Assembly: GCA_015680685.1 (NCBI GenBank)
Contig: MNCI01017906.1
Coordinates: forward strand, 233,162-297,161
Length of the DNA: 64,000 nucleotides
Source of the DNA: Gnetum montanum
Lineage: Eukaryota > Streptophyta > Gnetopsida > Gnetales > Gnetaceae
Direction: 5' to 3'
A program made the translations under genes and the position numbers. The number at the start of each line of letters is the position of its first letter. The stretch's first letter is position 1. The notes under the pieces are model-generated. The model did no database searches and was not told the DNA's origin. It was given only the letters and a program-made list of their open reading frames with translations. This document shows positions 22,492 through 34,374 of this stretch, piece after piece.

Positions 22492-24990
22492 ATGTCTTCT
22501 TCTTCGAACAAAAGCACTTCACCGCCTAGGGATAACACAAGAGATAGTCGATGGCACAACACACATAACCAAAATCTGTCAGTTCCTCAACAATTCAATG
22601 TGGTATATATTCATCATGATGAATATATACCTAACTTTACCTTTCTCTTCCATCAAGATGAATAACTACGTTAGAGAGACTTGGAGGGTAACATAGCGTT
22701 GCCTCTAGACAGAGTAGCCCCCAACATGCTCCTTCATGCCCTTGCACGAATTGGCATGTCACAATTATACACTGAGTACGTTGCATGTGATTACAATGCA
22801 AGGGACTACCATCCCACAAAAGTGCAACATCAACGAGACTTGCAATAGGAGAGATACTATACATCGTTGAAGGGGAAAGGACCCCATAATGCTTTGCCCG
22901 TCATAAGCGAAATTAAGGGTGGTGAACCTATTTTAATAGGTTCTCCACAAAATGATGTTCCCCCTCCTAACGATGGTGAGGGGGTGGTGTATCAAAACCT
23001 TCATTACACAATTCATAACCCTGGTTCTGATTCCCACGAACACCAACTGATCAATGAGGGATCACAAACACAAGACAAGGGTGGCCATTCTAATCATCAT
23101 CACGATAGAGGTCGAGATCACAGAAGAGAAGGTAGGAAACATCATCATGGCGATGGTTGTCCTTCTTCTTCACCTTCATCATCACATTCACCCTCTCCTT
23201 CAACATCAGGATGCAGTCATAAGGAACCTCATCGTGAGGATAAGGGTAAGCAAAATGAGAAACCTCGACGAGAAAGTTAAGAGTGAGGACGAGGGCATTC
23301 TAGAGAATCATGATATTGAAGAAGGAAAAATAGGGAACTGCATAGACATCACAGACGCCATGAAAGAAATGACCATGAAGAACCCCTACTTGCAACCCGA
23401 AGCATGTTAGACATTACGGAGGCTGTTAGAATACCTACAAGGCACCAGAAAGATAGTAGGATCAAGTGATTAGACATGAATAATATCCCACGATTTGAGG
23501 GGGGATACAATGATGATCCTCAGAACCATTTATAGGCATTTCAGGATGCCTGTGCATTGCAGAATATTGACAATGAGTGGCACAAATTAAAGGTATTCCC
23601 AAGGACATTGATAAAAGAAGGAGAAAGTTGGTACCGGTCCTTACAACCAGAATCCATTCGAAGGTGGAGTACGATGCTAGAATTATTCAACGATAAATAT
23701 CAAATGTACTCCTAAGTGTCCAACTTGCAAAAGCAAATCTAAGGATGGAAGTAGGGAAATCATGAACCCTTGGATGCTACCATGGGCCAATATTATGTGC
23801 TGCTACATCGTTGCCTGGGCCATGGTTACGCACAACGGGATCAACTACGCCATATTGTCGATGGGCTTATGCATGAAACTAGGAGAGCCCTTGGAACATA
23901 TGCCCAAGGGAGACTATTAGATCTTAGGTCCCATGAGGTTCATAGATTGTTGGAGCAAGTAGCTAAGCAAGAAGGAGAGCTATGCAAAAGAGAAAGTGTG
24001 GAAGAGTACAACCGTGATCCTTCCCTTTGAAAAAGGGGAGTAAGATTCTGTGAGAAGGAGGATGAGTCACCACTTGAAGAGTTGGTGAATAGAAAAACCT
24101 TGTCGCTTCAAAAATTAACAACAGAAGTGTCGACTAAGGTAGATCAAATGTGGGACTCCTTAGATAGTATATTTGAAACCATCCTAAAAATCATAGAGGA
24201 GTCTAAGGAGCAAAGTAGTGACCATAATAAAACGAAGAAGAGGGATTTGGACCATGCATGTAACAAAGGTAATGGAAAAATGGCTATCACTGAAGAGGTT
24301 GTGGATTCTAATATAGACAATGACGGTGGATGTGAGATATGCCAGTATGACCATCCTAAGAGATGTTGCCCAATAATCTCACATCTACAAGAGTCTGGGG
24401 TGTATGCACTCAACCCAAGACTTAACAAATGGCAAGCACCCTGAAGATTACCTTATCCCCAAGGTAATTCAAGGTAGTTCCACCAATCATTAACATATTA
24501 TCCAAGTGGAACTCCACCACAACCTATCGAGCAACACCAGCAGTGGCAATACCCACAGTCATGGGGGATGCCACCGCCGAGACAATAATACCCTTACTGG
24601 CAACTAGATCCATATGGCTATTACATGCAACAGCCAATCTCTCTAAGTGACTTTGTTGGTCACATGACCCCACAACATCACTACCAAGCTTAGGAGTACT
24701 ATAGGACTCCTTCTTCTGGGAGAGACACACCACATACATACCATCCTCTGAATCCTTCCGTGACTCTTACACCAATAGCTCCACTACCACTCGCTCCAAC
24801 AATGCAAGGGGTATTTCCCACTCAACCGCAACAACCCAATGTCACGAGCGCTTCGAATCCTCAAACCACAGTTGGTTCTAACAATCTTATGTAGAAGAGA
24901 CCTTTCTTAAGAACCAATAATCCAACTAAGCCCTCACCATCACAAGCAGTTGAACATCTAAACACCTCCATACCAAATAAGGTTTTGGGA
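22492..24990 (+). pseudogene. Element D gag
   Basis: The start ATG 22492 gives MSSSSNKSTSPPRD. The N-terminal region is followed by a charged His/Arg/Ser linker (about 23040-23280), the capsid-like core about 23475-24030 (ESWYRSLQPESIRRW, YYVLLHRCLGHGY, ETRRALGTYAQGRL), and a zinc knuckle near 24335-24375, CEICQYDHPKRCCPI (C-x2-C-x3-H-x4-C). A Pro/Gln-rich tail to about 24990 contains repeated Gln runs. There are about ten stops and one or two frame changes. Nearly every stop is TAG or TAA where A or C has Gln, and a few are TAG from Trp. Gag binds and packages element RNA in the cytoplasm; this copy cannot be translated through. Confidence 0.8.
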
Positions 24991-25017
24991 CCTCCTTCAA
25001 CCCAAAAATTGAGCTTA

Positions 25018-25524
25018 ATGCACACAGTTATGTTAACTCATGCTGTTACTAACTAGATTAAGATGGGCCACCTTCCTAGGAAATTCTCTGATCCTAGAAG
25101 TCCTCTAATTTATCTTCAAGTCGCTGGGAATGAACCATGTAAAGCTCTTCTAAACTCAAGTTCTGGAGTCAACCTAATATCATAGGAGATGTACAAAGCC
25201 TAGAACCTGCCTCCACTAAGGAAGAGTAACATTCAACTAGAGATGCCTAACCAGTCCATCATTATCCCCTTGGAACTGGTGGAGGACATCATTACCACTA
25301 TGTGTGGTTGGTCATATCCAGTTGATTTCCTAGTGATACAAGTAAACAATGGTAAGTGGGACTTTCCAATAATAATGGGAAGAGCATGGCTAAGTACTAT
25401 ACATGCACGCCTAGGAATCAATGATCTTTCCCTAAAAATATCCAAGAAGAACACTTTTGGAAAGATCAAGAAGAAGAAAGTTCCATGCATCGCATATAAT
25501 GACACAGGGTGCCATTGCATGTAG
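25018..25524 (+). pseudogene. Element D protease domain
   Basis: It is the counterpart of the A and C domains. ALLNSSSGVNLIS stands where LLDSG is expected, so the catalytic aspartate is lost. It is followed by a stop in place of Gln and a stop in place of Trp. FPIIMGRAWLST is intact. It ends near YNDTGCHCM at 25524. Confidence 0.75.
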
Positions 25525-25734
25525 AAATCATGGGTTATGCGAAGTTTATCATTGCCTGCATGCAATTGATGTGCACAAGAAATAATATACAAAGGTGCCT
25601 ATATGCAGTAGCCACACGATAAGAGGACACCCAGTGGCTTATGGCTGATCAAGAGAGAAACTCGATAACATGCATGGAATTAACTGAGGGAATAACTAGT
25701 GCTTACATTGGAAGCATAGACACACTTGAGCAGG

Positions 25735-26930
25735 TCTGTTGCCAATCAACTGGGGGAAGTTGGAAATTCCTGAGAGATTTAAACAAGAGCCCCTTGATTT
25801 GAAACCATTGCCCACCGATCTGGAGTATATGACCCTCAAAAATGGAAAACCGGTGATCTTCAATGTAAAACTTGTTCCCAAACAAAAAGAAAGACTGCTG
25901 AAAGTGATAAACAAGTGGTCAAAAGCCTTTACCTGGTCATACCCTGAGTTAACTGGAATAGATCCTAGGATATGCCAGCATAGGATTTACACAGACCCCT
26001 CCATGAAACCTCAAAACAACCACAAAGGCGATTGAACCCAAAATTGAAAAAAATAGTAAAAGAAGAGATAGAACAGCTTCTTAAGGCTGGGTTCACATAT
26101 CCCATTGCTGATTGTGAATGGGTTAGTCCTCTAGTGATCGTGCGTAAAAAGGAAGGTAAATGGAGGATGTGTATAGATTTTAGGCTGCTGAACATGGAAA
26201 CATTCAAGGATCATTTCCCGTTGCCATTCGTTGACCAAGTCTTAGACACCATAGTAGGGCATTGCTATTATAGTTTTCTGGATGGCTATAGTGGATATAA
26301 CCAAATACGGATAGCACCAAAAGATCAAGCCAAAACAACATTCACCAATCCTTGGGGAACATTTGCATATAAACAAATGCCATTTGGCTTGTGCAATACT
26401 CCTACCACATTTCAACATTTAGTTCTAAGCATATTCCAACAGCAAATCGGGAATGGAGTGGAGGTATTTATGGACGACTTCTCCACTTATGGAATAAGCT
26501 TTGATCCAAGCCCTGGACAAATTAGAGCAAGTGCTAAAACGATGTGTAGAAACCAACTTAAGGCTTAATTGGCAAAAAATCTATATGATGGTCCAAGAGG
26601 GCATAGTACTTGGGCATAAAATTTCACATTTAGGAATAGAGGTAGACCCAGATAAAGTTAGGGTCATCCAAGGAATTACCCAACAACCAAAAACTATTAA
26701 AGACATTTGATCATTCCTTTGACACATCGGCTACTATAGGAGATTCATTGAGAACTTCTCCAAGATTGCCAAATCGTTGGTAGAATTAACGAAAAAGGAT
26801 GCACCATTCGAATGGACTAGGGAATGTGAACGAACATTCCAAACTCTGAAACAAAGGCTTGTAGAAACTCCCATTCTGCAAGCCCCTAACTGGTCTAGAC
26901 CATTCCATATAATGACTGACATATCCAATT
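25735..26930 (+). pseudogene. Element D reverse transcriptase
   Basis: The conserved order is seen. LTGIDPRICQHRIY is upstream; then GFTYPIADCEWVSPLVIVRKK; then WRMCIDFRLLNMETFKDHFPLPF; then FLDGYSGYNQI; then MPFGLCNTPTTFQH; then the active-site block EVFMDDFSTYG (near 26459-26491), where the FMDDF form with two aspartates is typical of Athila/Tat RTs. A one-base frame change at about 26495 moves the thumb and connection part (RLNWQK, GIVLGHKIS) into the next frame. Further stops lie at about 26708-26720. Most catalytic residues survive, so this is a relatively recent pseudogene. Confidence 0.85.
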
Positions 26931-27290
26931 ATTCCTTAGGAGCTGTACTGACATAGTTAGATGAACAGAAACATCCTTATTACATCCATTGTGCAAGTAA
27001 GAGTATCGCTGGTGCACAACTTAACTACACAACTACAGAAAAAGAATTAATGGTTGTAGTGCTTGCATTGGACAAGTTTAGGCACTATGTGTTAGGCTAC
27101 AAAGTGTACATTTATATGGATCATAGTGCAATCAGGTTCCTCATGAATAAGTCAATGGTTAGCCCTTGTATTATACGTTGGTTGGTAATCCTACATGAGT
27201 TTGACCTAACGATGATAGATCGAAAGGGCACCAAGAATGTAGTTGCAGATTACTTATCTCAGTTGCACTGGGACAGCAAAGAGGATGAAT
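26930..27290 (+). pseudogene. Element D RNase H
   Basis: TDISNYSLGAVLT (first catalytic Asp), EKELMVVVLALDKF (Glu) and YIYMDHSAIRFLM (Asp) are present in order, followed by RKGTKNVVADYLSQL, the usual end of the domain. One TAG interrupts it near 26956. Confidence 0.8.
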
Positions 27291-27423
27291 ACACCATATC
27301 CAATCATTTTCCCAACGAGGCCCTCTCTGCTGGTGTAGTAAATAACCAACCCATGGGAACAAATTGGTATAGTAGCATTCTCACCTATCTCCTTTCCCAA
27401 AAAAACACCACAAGGGTTGGACT

Positions 27424-28590
27424 TTAGGAAGAAGCAACAGTTTCTTCACAAAACCAAGTACTTCATGGAGATCAAAGGAAAACTTTACAAAGTCTATCAT
27501 AATGACTTGGTTCGATGGTGTGTGCCCAATGTTGACCAACTAAGAGTTCTCCAGGATGCTCTTGAGGGCCCTTGTGGGGGTCACTATGCAGGGAGACAAA
27601 CGGCTATTAAGATCCTGCTTGCAGGATATTACTGGCCAATACTATTTCGGGAAGCCCATCAATTTGTCCAATCCTATGAGTGCTATCAATGTGATGGTGG
27701 AATGGCTGCTAGAATGGAGGGTCTACAACAATGGATTCAACCTTTGGAACCCTTCAACATTTGGGGAATAGACTTTATGGGGCCCATTACACCAATGTCC
27801 AATGGAAAAGCTTACATCATTGTTGTTGTTGACTATCTAATGAAATGGGCTGAAGCAACTACTGTAATAGACTACACATCATCTACAGTTGCATGATTTG
27901 TACAACAATGAGTCGTCAATAGGTTTGGTATGCCACGTGCACTTATCTCGGATAATGGAACACACTTCACAGGTGTAACCTTTCGAAAATTAATGCAACA
28001 CTTAGGGGTTGAACATAAATTGACTACACCTTACCACCCCCAAGCTAATGGCCAAGTCGAGGTTACTAATCGGGAGATTACTAAAATTTTCCCAAGAACA
28101 ATTAGCAAATTTAGGTGAGATTGGAGCACTAAACTGAATGATGCTCTCTAGGCATACCGTTGCACTTGGAAACTCCCTACAAGCTATTCTCCCTATGAGT
28201 TACTATACAAAAAACTTCCAAAACCTCTAATTCAAACTGAGCTCCATACACTATCCATGGCATGTGACCTCCACCTTGACCTTAATCTAGCATAAAAACA
28301 AAGATTAGCAACTCTAAATGTGCTAGACAAAAATTGATTGGTTGCCCTATCATCAAATGAGTTGCACAAGGCACATAACAAACAATGTCATGACTTAAAA
28401 ATTCGAAAGGTTAAGTACCAACCAGGAGATAAGGTATTTTACTGGAACCCCACACAAGTTCCCCAATGCAAAAAATTTCAAACATTGTGGGAAGGACCTT
28501 ACATCATTCACACAACCTTTTCCTCAGGAGCCATGACCATATACAAACCTAAAAGCCCCGATAAGGGATTATTGGTCAACGTACAATAAA
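27424..28590 (+). pseudogene. Element D integrase
   Basis: The frame differs from RNase H. The zinc-binding region GPCGGHYAGRQTAIKILLAGYYWP ends in ECYQC; the first histidine of the HHCC set is replaced (DALEGP where A has THEGP). The catalytic core has the three acidic positions: Asp in WGIDFMGP (about 27760), Asp in ISDNGTHF (about 27945), and Glu in NGQVEVTNREI (about 28055). The C-terminal part includes YQPGDKVFYWNP and KKFQTLWEGPYII, the GPY-type module common in gypsy integrases. There are four to six stops, two of them next to VQQ at about 27895-27915. It would insert element cDNA into nuclear DNA if intact. Confidence 0.85.
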
Positions 28591-28639
28591 CCAAACCCTT
28601 CCATGAACTTAGAATAGCTGGTGCACATAATACCTCTAA

Positions 28640-30618
28640 GAGAGGACGACCTCACTCATTATTTCAGATCTCTCCCTTTCAATTTAGTCATGGGGGAGAT
28701 GGCCACCTATGCTAATCAATTGAGGCCCCTAGTTTCCTTTTAAGTTTTTGTTTTACACATTTTTGTTTTACAAATTTCTTTAACTTTTCCTGTTTTTGTT
28801 TTACAACATCGTTCATACCCTTTCATTTCTTTGTGTGTTTTTTTATTTTATTTTATTTGTCACCAAATAAGTGCTTTTGATGGTGGTATGAACTATATTC
28901 CATTGATTACTAATGTTTGGTTTTTACCTTTGAGTGATGATGTTAATACTAACGTATGGTTCTTTTTGATATAGTAGGCAATGAGTCCACTTCATCCATA
29001 CATCCATAAATTTCTATGGTCTCTCTTGGCTTGGAACTGTATAGTCACCTTTCTCAATAATAAGAACTATCAACGAATTGGTGACTGGGTATTTCTCAAA
29101 CTAAGGAAGGACTCAAGGATTGAAAAGGGTGTGACTTCAAGGGGATTTGATGCACTTGTGCTAGCCATTCTCTTGGATGCTTAGATGTTTTCTTCCTAAG
29201 TTTTCCTTCCCATTCCGACGTTACTCCATTATTGGGAAGCTGAGCTAATAAAAATAATAAGTCTTTGCATGGTGTGGTTGTCATGCAAAACACACACAAA
29301 AAAAAACAAACAAACAAAATAGTGAGAATTCAAAGCACACCCCTTAGACAAAATAATCATCTGGGCTACAAGCACTAGTTATGGAACGAAAATAAATATG
29401 TTCCTGCTAACTAAGGCACTTCTCGCTTCCTACTTTCTCCTATTTCGTTTCGTCAGAATGGTGGTGACTCTTTGATGGAGGCATTCTTGTTACTTCAAGT
29501 GGATGTATGGGCCGAATGTATTAATGCGAAGTCACTGAATGTGGTTTGTTTGAGGCTAGATTTGGAATGAGATCTACTAAGTCACATTAACCATTAATAC
29601 ACAAGGGGCTATACACCACCTTGTTCTTGAGACTCCATTCCATCCTCTTCTTGCCATCATTCTTTCTCCATTATACACCTCATTGCCGGTTGTATCAGTA
29701 GTCCATATTTTGGTTGATGCATTGTTTTCTTTTTGGTAAATTCTTGTGGTTACAACTTTAACTCTTGTCTCCAAATGACATTCCTAGAGCCTACGGACTC
29801 TTTGAATGTGGGATTGTCAGGGCATTAAGGGCATGAGCCTGCTTTGGGGAGGACCCACTAGCATTCCTATTTGGTGCATCCTTTAATTTCTTTCGCTTAA
29901 ACATTTTTGCAATTACTATTTATTTTGTTCATCTCCATCTTTGACATCTATTTTATTAGTGTGACCATTGTTTTTTTTTTCTCCATCTTTCTTGTTCATC
30001 TTCTTTTTCTCCATTCTCTCGCTACCGAAGGTTCGCTCTCAGTCATGGGGGTCTTGGTCCAATTTTTTTCGATTTTCTCTAAACCCCTACATCTCGGGTA
30101 GTCACTAATATTATATCTCTAGATCTGTATCAGCCATATCACAACTCAGCCAATGGACCTTACACCGACGCAAGGTATCAATTGCATTATGATTTATTTA
30201 CCCTTTCTAATATAAGAACTGTGTTGTGTGTGCAGATGGTAATCATACAACAACGGATTGGATCTGGAGGAAACACTTGGAATGGACTGGTGCTGAAGTA
30301 GTTATGCAAGGAACAAGATTGATGGCACGTTTATGGATAAATAATTAAAAGCACAATCTTAGCGTTGGCAGCAGAAGACTTCTTCTTTTCTCTCTCTCTC
30401 TTCTCTCTTCTCTCCCAGCTTCCAAATAAGGTTGGATGTCAAATGTGTATAGTGTTCACTCTTGTTATCATGAATACTAAATTTTGCCATGTATTGTAAT
30501 GGTGATCCATTTACATGTCACCCCATTCACCGTTAGTGTCATTCAAGTCAATAATCCCATACCTTCCCAATATTTTTTAAGGAACTTGAGGACGAGTTTT
30601 CATTTAGTCATGGGGGTA
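28640..30618 (+). other. Element D post-pol region with two short conserved frames
   Basis: It begins at a TCATGGGGGAGATGG motif (about 28686). Accessory frame 1 at 28981-29184 is open (MSPLHPYIHKFLWSLLAW, ending VTSRGFDALVLAILLDA). Accessory frame 2 starts at 30236 (MVIIQQRIGSGGNTWNG) and is broken by TAG and TGA. A second TCATGGGGG is near 30045 and the third, at 30608, directly precedes the LTR. Element A has no equivalent of this region: its PPT follows pol at once. Confidence 0.65.
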
Positions 30619-30951
30619 TGATGGGATGCAATATCACGTTGGCCCCTGTGATATCGCGTACGCGATATCACAGCCTGTCACCAGTTCTATAAATAAGAGG
30701 CAACTTTCCCTTGTTTTCCCATCTAGATCTAGACCCTTAGCTAAACTCTGGCAGTTTTACCATTCCAGAGATAGAATAATTTCCATGTGCCCACAGCAGG
30801 AGTCTCAAAGTGAACGGATCTTTATTCAAGCAAATTGTACCTGAGCACACATTTGTGTACGAAAATAAAGACAAAATTTCTGATAAACCTTGTAGCATAT
30901 GGACTAAGCTAAATAGGAATTAATTAGTGTTAAATGCTTAATTGCTTTCTT
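30619..30951 (+). repeat. Truncated 3' LTR of element D
   Basis: It starts TGATGGGATGCAATATCACG after CATGGGGGTA. Matching to the 5' LTR stops after GCTTTCTT near 30951; A gag sequence (coding EEYN on the minus strand) follows directly. Confidence 0.8.
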
Positions 30952-32438
30952 GTGGTTATATTCTTCTACACTTTCTCTTTTTCTTAATTCACCTTCCTCT
31001 TTGGGTTTGTATCTGATGGGCACTTAATTCTGATAGTCACAGTTGGGCATAGACACTAAGGGTTCTCCTCATTTTTGATTAAAGCTCATTTACAATGTGG
31101 TAAAGTTGATCCAATTGAGAATAATCATGGCTAGGACATTTATTCATTAGGGAGTAGTATCGGCTGATGGCGACATCCAAGGGTTCGTGTATTCCTTGTT
31201 TCCATCCTTGGATTTTCCTTGTTAAGTTGGACACTTTAGAGTATGTTTAATATTTTTCATTAAACAATTCAAGCAAGCATGGTACTCCATTGTTTGATAT
31301 ATTTCGATTTTAAGGACCGGTACCAATTCTTTGCTTCTTTAATTAGTGTCCTTGGGAACAACTCTAGTTTTTGCCACTCATTCTCTATGTTTTGCAAGGC
31401 ACATGCATCTTGAAAAGCTTGGAGATGGTTCTATGGATCCAAATTATATTTCCCTTTGAACCAAGAAATATTGTTCATGTCTAGCCTTTTGATTTAACTA
31501 TCCTTCAAGTGCCTTGTTGGAATTCATACTACCTCTACAATGTTTAGCATACTTCAAGTAGCAAGCAAAGGCTTATCAAGGCCATGATCATGGTGCCTAC
31601 AATGCCCTCTACTACCCCTTTATTCATGGCGATGTGCCTCTCTTGAATGTTTATGCCCTTGTTCTTGCCTTTCCCGATAGTCCCTTTAATCATCCCAGTC
31701 ACATCGATCATTGTGGTCACCTCCATCATGGTCATGCCCTCTGCAATTATGATCAAAGCCAGAAGAAGAAGAAGATAACAATAAAGGTAAAGAAAAAGGA
31801 AGACTAGTACCATCACAGTGTTTATTACCCCCTCTTCAGCAATCATGACCATGATCACGATCTTATTTCTTATTTGCATCCTTTCCTTGACTTGCCTCTT
31901 TGGATCCTTCTTTGTCATTGGATCCATTCTTACTAGAACTAGGATTGTGAATTGTGGACTGTAGGTTCTAGTTTTGACCTCTATCACCAAAGTCAAAGAG
32001 AGGAATTTCACTGAATGGAAAACCCCCAAAGAAGGATTCCCCACCATCTTTTTGGTATAGCAGGAATGGGAAATCATTAAATCCTTTTCCCTTCGCAAAT
32101 TCATGATGTTGTTCTAACTGGTGATCCTGTAAATGTTGTGCCTCAGTGGGACGATAATCCCTGGCATTACTATCTTGCAGAATACACTCAGCATGACATT
32201 CCTAGAGACCCCATCATATATGCATTTGTTGGAGCATTATAGGAATAGATCCATCGAGTAGCAACACAATGTTTCCCTCCATGTCATGCCACCGTAGCTA
32301 TTAATCTTGATGTAGGATGAAGGTGAAATTGGGTACATACTCATCAAGATGAGCATATACCACTCAATATTGTTGAGGCACCAGCATATGTACTCCGTCA
32401 AACTTGGGTGGAGAAGCACTCCTGTGAGAAAAAGACAT
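30952..32438 (-). pseudogene. Element A gag, N-terminal part
   Basis: On the minus strand a start ATG at 32436-32438 gives MSFSHRSASPPKFDG, followed by VVYAHLDEYVPNFTFILHQD, matching C and D. The open stretch 32104-31544 covers the charged linker in a shifted frame. The capsid core lies at about 31450-31090 (FQDACALQN; SRYYSLMNKCPSHDY). It ends at ELRKRESVEEYN where D's truncated LTR begins. In A the codon at NHLQAF is still Gln (CAA), while C and D both have TAG there. Confidence 0.75.
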
Positions 32439-32581
32439 TTTCAGTTAGATGATAAAAATGCAGTGTGCTTTTAAATTTCTATTGTACTAATTGTAAAATA
32501 TGATATGACTCTAAGGCTCATTCCAATGATTTTGAATGATTTCCACTAAATCCTAGATAGTACATGAAACAACCAAAAGGT

Positions 32582-32599
32582 CCCCAGCAACAATGCCAA
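32582..32599 (-). other. Primer binding site of A
   Basis: On the minus strand TTGGCATTGTTGCTGGGG follows the LTR end TCATCA. It is a degenerate version of the tRNA-Asp-type site of B, C and D. Confidence 0.65.
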
Positions 32600-33450
32600 T
32601 GATGAGGGGCAAGGTACCCCTATGCCCAACCATACGAATCACTAAGGCGTTTATGCATGATCCAGTCAAATTCTGTGAACCTATAGTTCTCTTGTGCACT
32701 AGTTCTTCTAGGAAGTGAAATGGATATTGAAAACATTTGTTGTCTTCTCAACTACACTTGTGAAGCTCAAGAATATGATTTACATGTAATTCAGGTATAT
32801 GATTTTTATTATTTTAGGTTTTATAAATTTAATTGCCTACAACAATAATGAAAAGTAGAGTAATCTAGGATCTAATTTATCTACTACCTAACTAGCCTAA
32901 CATAAGTACTCGGTCCACTTTCCTAAACACATCCTGAACATGTATAGTGCTACTGGGCTACCAAATGTTAAGCATTCTTGGATTACCAAGCACTACACGT
33001 ATGCTTGAAGCAGTTGTGCTTGTGTTCATTAACAACTAGAAATTAATTACTTAATTAAAGTGCATTAAAGTAAAGTGCATGAAAGTAAAGTACATTAATG
33101 AAAACATTAATCTATTCTCAGTGTTACAAGGATTGTCAAAAGAGTTCATTTTTATTCTCGTCACACTGTTGTGCTTAGCTACATCAGTGTTCGAACAAAT
33201 ATCTGTACGCACTCAAACTCCTGCTATGAGCACTTAGAAAATATTATAATTCTTGAGGAAACAAACTGCAAGAGTTTAACTAACTATGACAAAAACTGAT
33301 ATCAAAATCATGAGCTCAAACACTATATTTATAGGCCAGCATATACCCCTTGATATCGAATATCTGACATCGCATCTTGGGCTCCAATGTCGAATACTCG
33401 ATGTTAAGGCTCTGATATCGGGTAGGAGCTATGAAAAATGTGATTTATCA
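32600..33450 (-). repeat. 5' LTR of element A
   Basis: On the plus strand it runs from TGATGAGGGGCAAGG to GTGATTTATCA. Read on the minus strand, the U3 part has GATATC-type motifs upstream of CTATAAATATAG near 33325-33336. The partner at 2056 shares the first bases TGATAArTCA. Confidence 0.75.
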
Positions 33451-33659
33451 ATATGGATGCATTATTTGAAAATCTAGACTTAATACTAAACCTTGGAAAG
33501 ATATCGAAGGTTTACAAAAAAAATCTTTTCTTCTTAATGACTTAAAGGTGTAGAAGTAAACATCTTACTCAATGTTATTATGCAAATGTGATTTATTACC
33601 TTTAGAAGTAGAAGCCTCAGGCCAATTCATTACACACACGCATAACTTGCATATCTCAA

Positions 33660-34260
33660 GGCAAGACAAATTCTCTAAAGTAGTTCTCAAGGATTTGTGA
33701 GATAGTGGTTGGTATTTTTAGGATGCAATGGTTGAGAAAATGGAATATATCTTGGGAGAACGTGCTATAAAATCCTAGAGTCAAACAAAAGGTTTTAAAA
33801 CAAATGTGGTCTAATGTGGAAGGTGAAAAACAAATTTATTCACACTAAATTAAATTTAATAAACTCAATGTAGAAGCTCATTATCTCTTACTTGTTATTC
33901 CAATCAAGTATCAAAATGCTATCAACAAACTTCGCTTAAGTTTTCATCATCTTAAAATTGAGAGTGAAAAATAGATTCAACTCCCTCGAGAAGAGTGTGT
34001 TTGTAGGTTGTGCAAATCAAGTGCTTTTGAAGATGAGTTAAATATATTTCTTTTTTGTATTGTGACTACCCATTTGAAATAGCATTATAATATTACAGCA
34101 AAAATGCTATATGATTTATTTTTTATGCTCCCATTGGTGCTTGGTAAATTTGTAAAGTCTATCTTTATTTTTAATGAAAATGTAATATTTGTCCAATAAA
34201 TCCTATGGGTCTTTGAAATGTAATAAAGGTTCATTTCATTTCATTTATAGTAAAACTATA
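33660..34260 (+). pseudogene. LINE 3' end with zf-RVT-like domain
   Basis: The translation near 33840-34080 contains INKLRLSFHHLKIESEK, PREECVCRLCKSSAFEDELNI and FLFC, a pattern (LR-x-H-x-LxIE, then CxxC, then DExxxFLFxC) seen at the C-terminus of non-LTR retrotransposon reverse transcriptases. The 3' end finishes in AATAAAGG and repeated TTCAT units at 34223-34245, typical of LINE tails. Stops occur; the 5' part is missing. Confidence 0.6.
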
Positions 34261-34374
34261 CAAGGAAGTATTAGCTTGGTGGTGTGTGCCTTGGCATGAA
34301 AACCCTAAATCACATTTTTAATTGTTGCACCTTACTTTAAAAATTGAGTTTGAGGACCTTACTTTAAAAAGCTA

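Larger units (their letters stand above)
21594..30951 (+). mobile_element. Element D: most complete gypsy element, right end lost
   Basis: The 5' LTR is 21594-22346, the primer site 22348-22365, gag from 22492, protease about 25018-25524, RT about 25735-26930, RNase H to about 27290, integrase 27424-28590, the post-pol region to 30618, and a truncated 3' LTR 30619-30951. The LTRs agree at about 95% over the shared part by eye, so D is the youngest of the nested insertions. No right target duplication exists because the LTR is cut and A gag resumes immediately. RT and integrase motifs place it near the plant Athila group. Confidence 0.85.
1490..33450 (-). mobile_element. Element A: host Ty3/gypsy element split by B, C and D
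   Basis: The element runs right to left. The order is 5' LTR 32600-33450, primer site 32582-32599, gag 30952-32438, gag tail and protease 20375-21593, RT start 13353-13504, RT/RNase H/integrase 2076-4768, PPT 2057-2075, and a 3' LTR ending at 2056. The coding order is collinear once the three plus-strand insertions are removed, which proves A was there first. No target duplication for A could be identified, because the left LTR is truncated. The protease motif and several pol residues are mutated, so A is dead. Confidence 0.75.

Noticed and set aside
17950-30300. Stop-codon readthrough as the explanation for all TAGs in gag
   Set aside because: There are too many different stops (TAG, TAA, TGA) and frame changes; methylation decay explains most. 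Only the two shared sites remain open.
31544-32104. 186-codon minus-strand open frame as an independent gene
   Set aside because: It overlaps the charged linker of element A gag in a shifted frame; low-complexity Met/Val/Ile content results from reading His/Arg/Asp-rich repeats out of frame.
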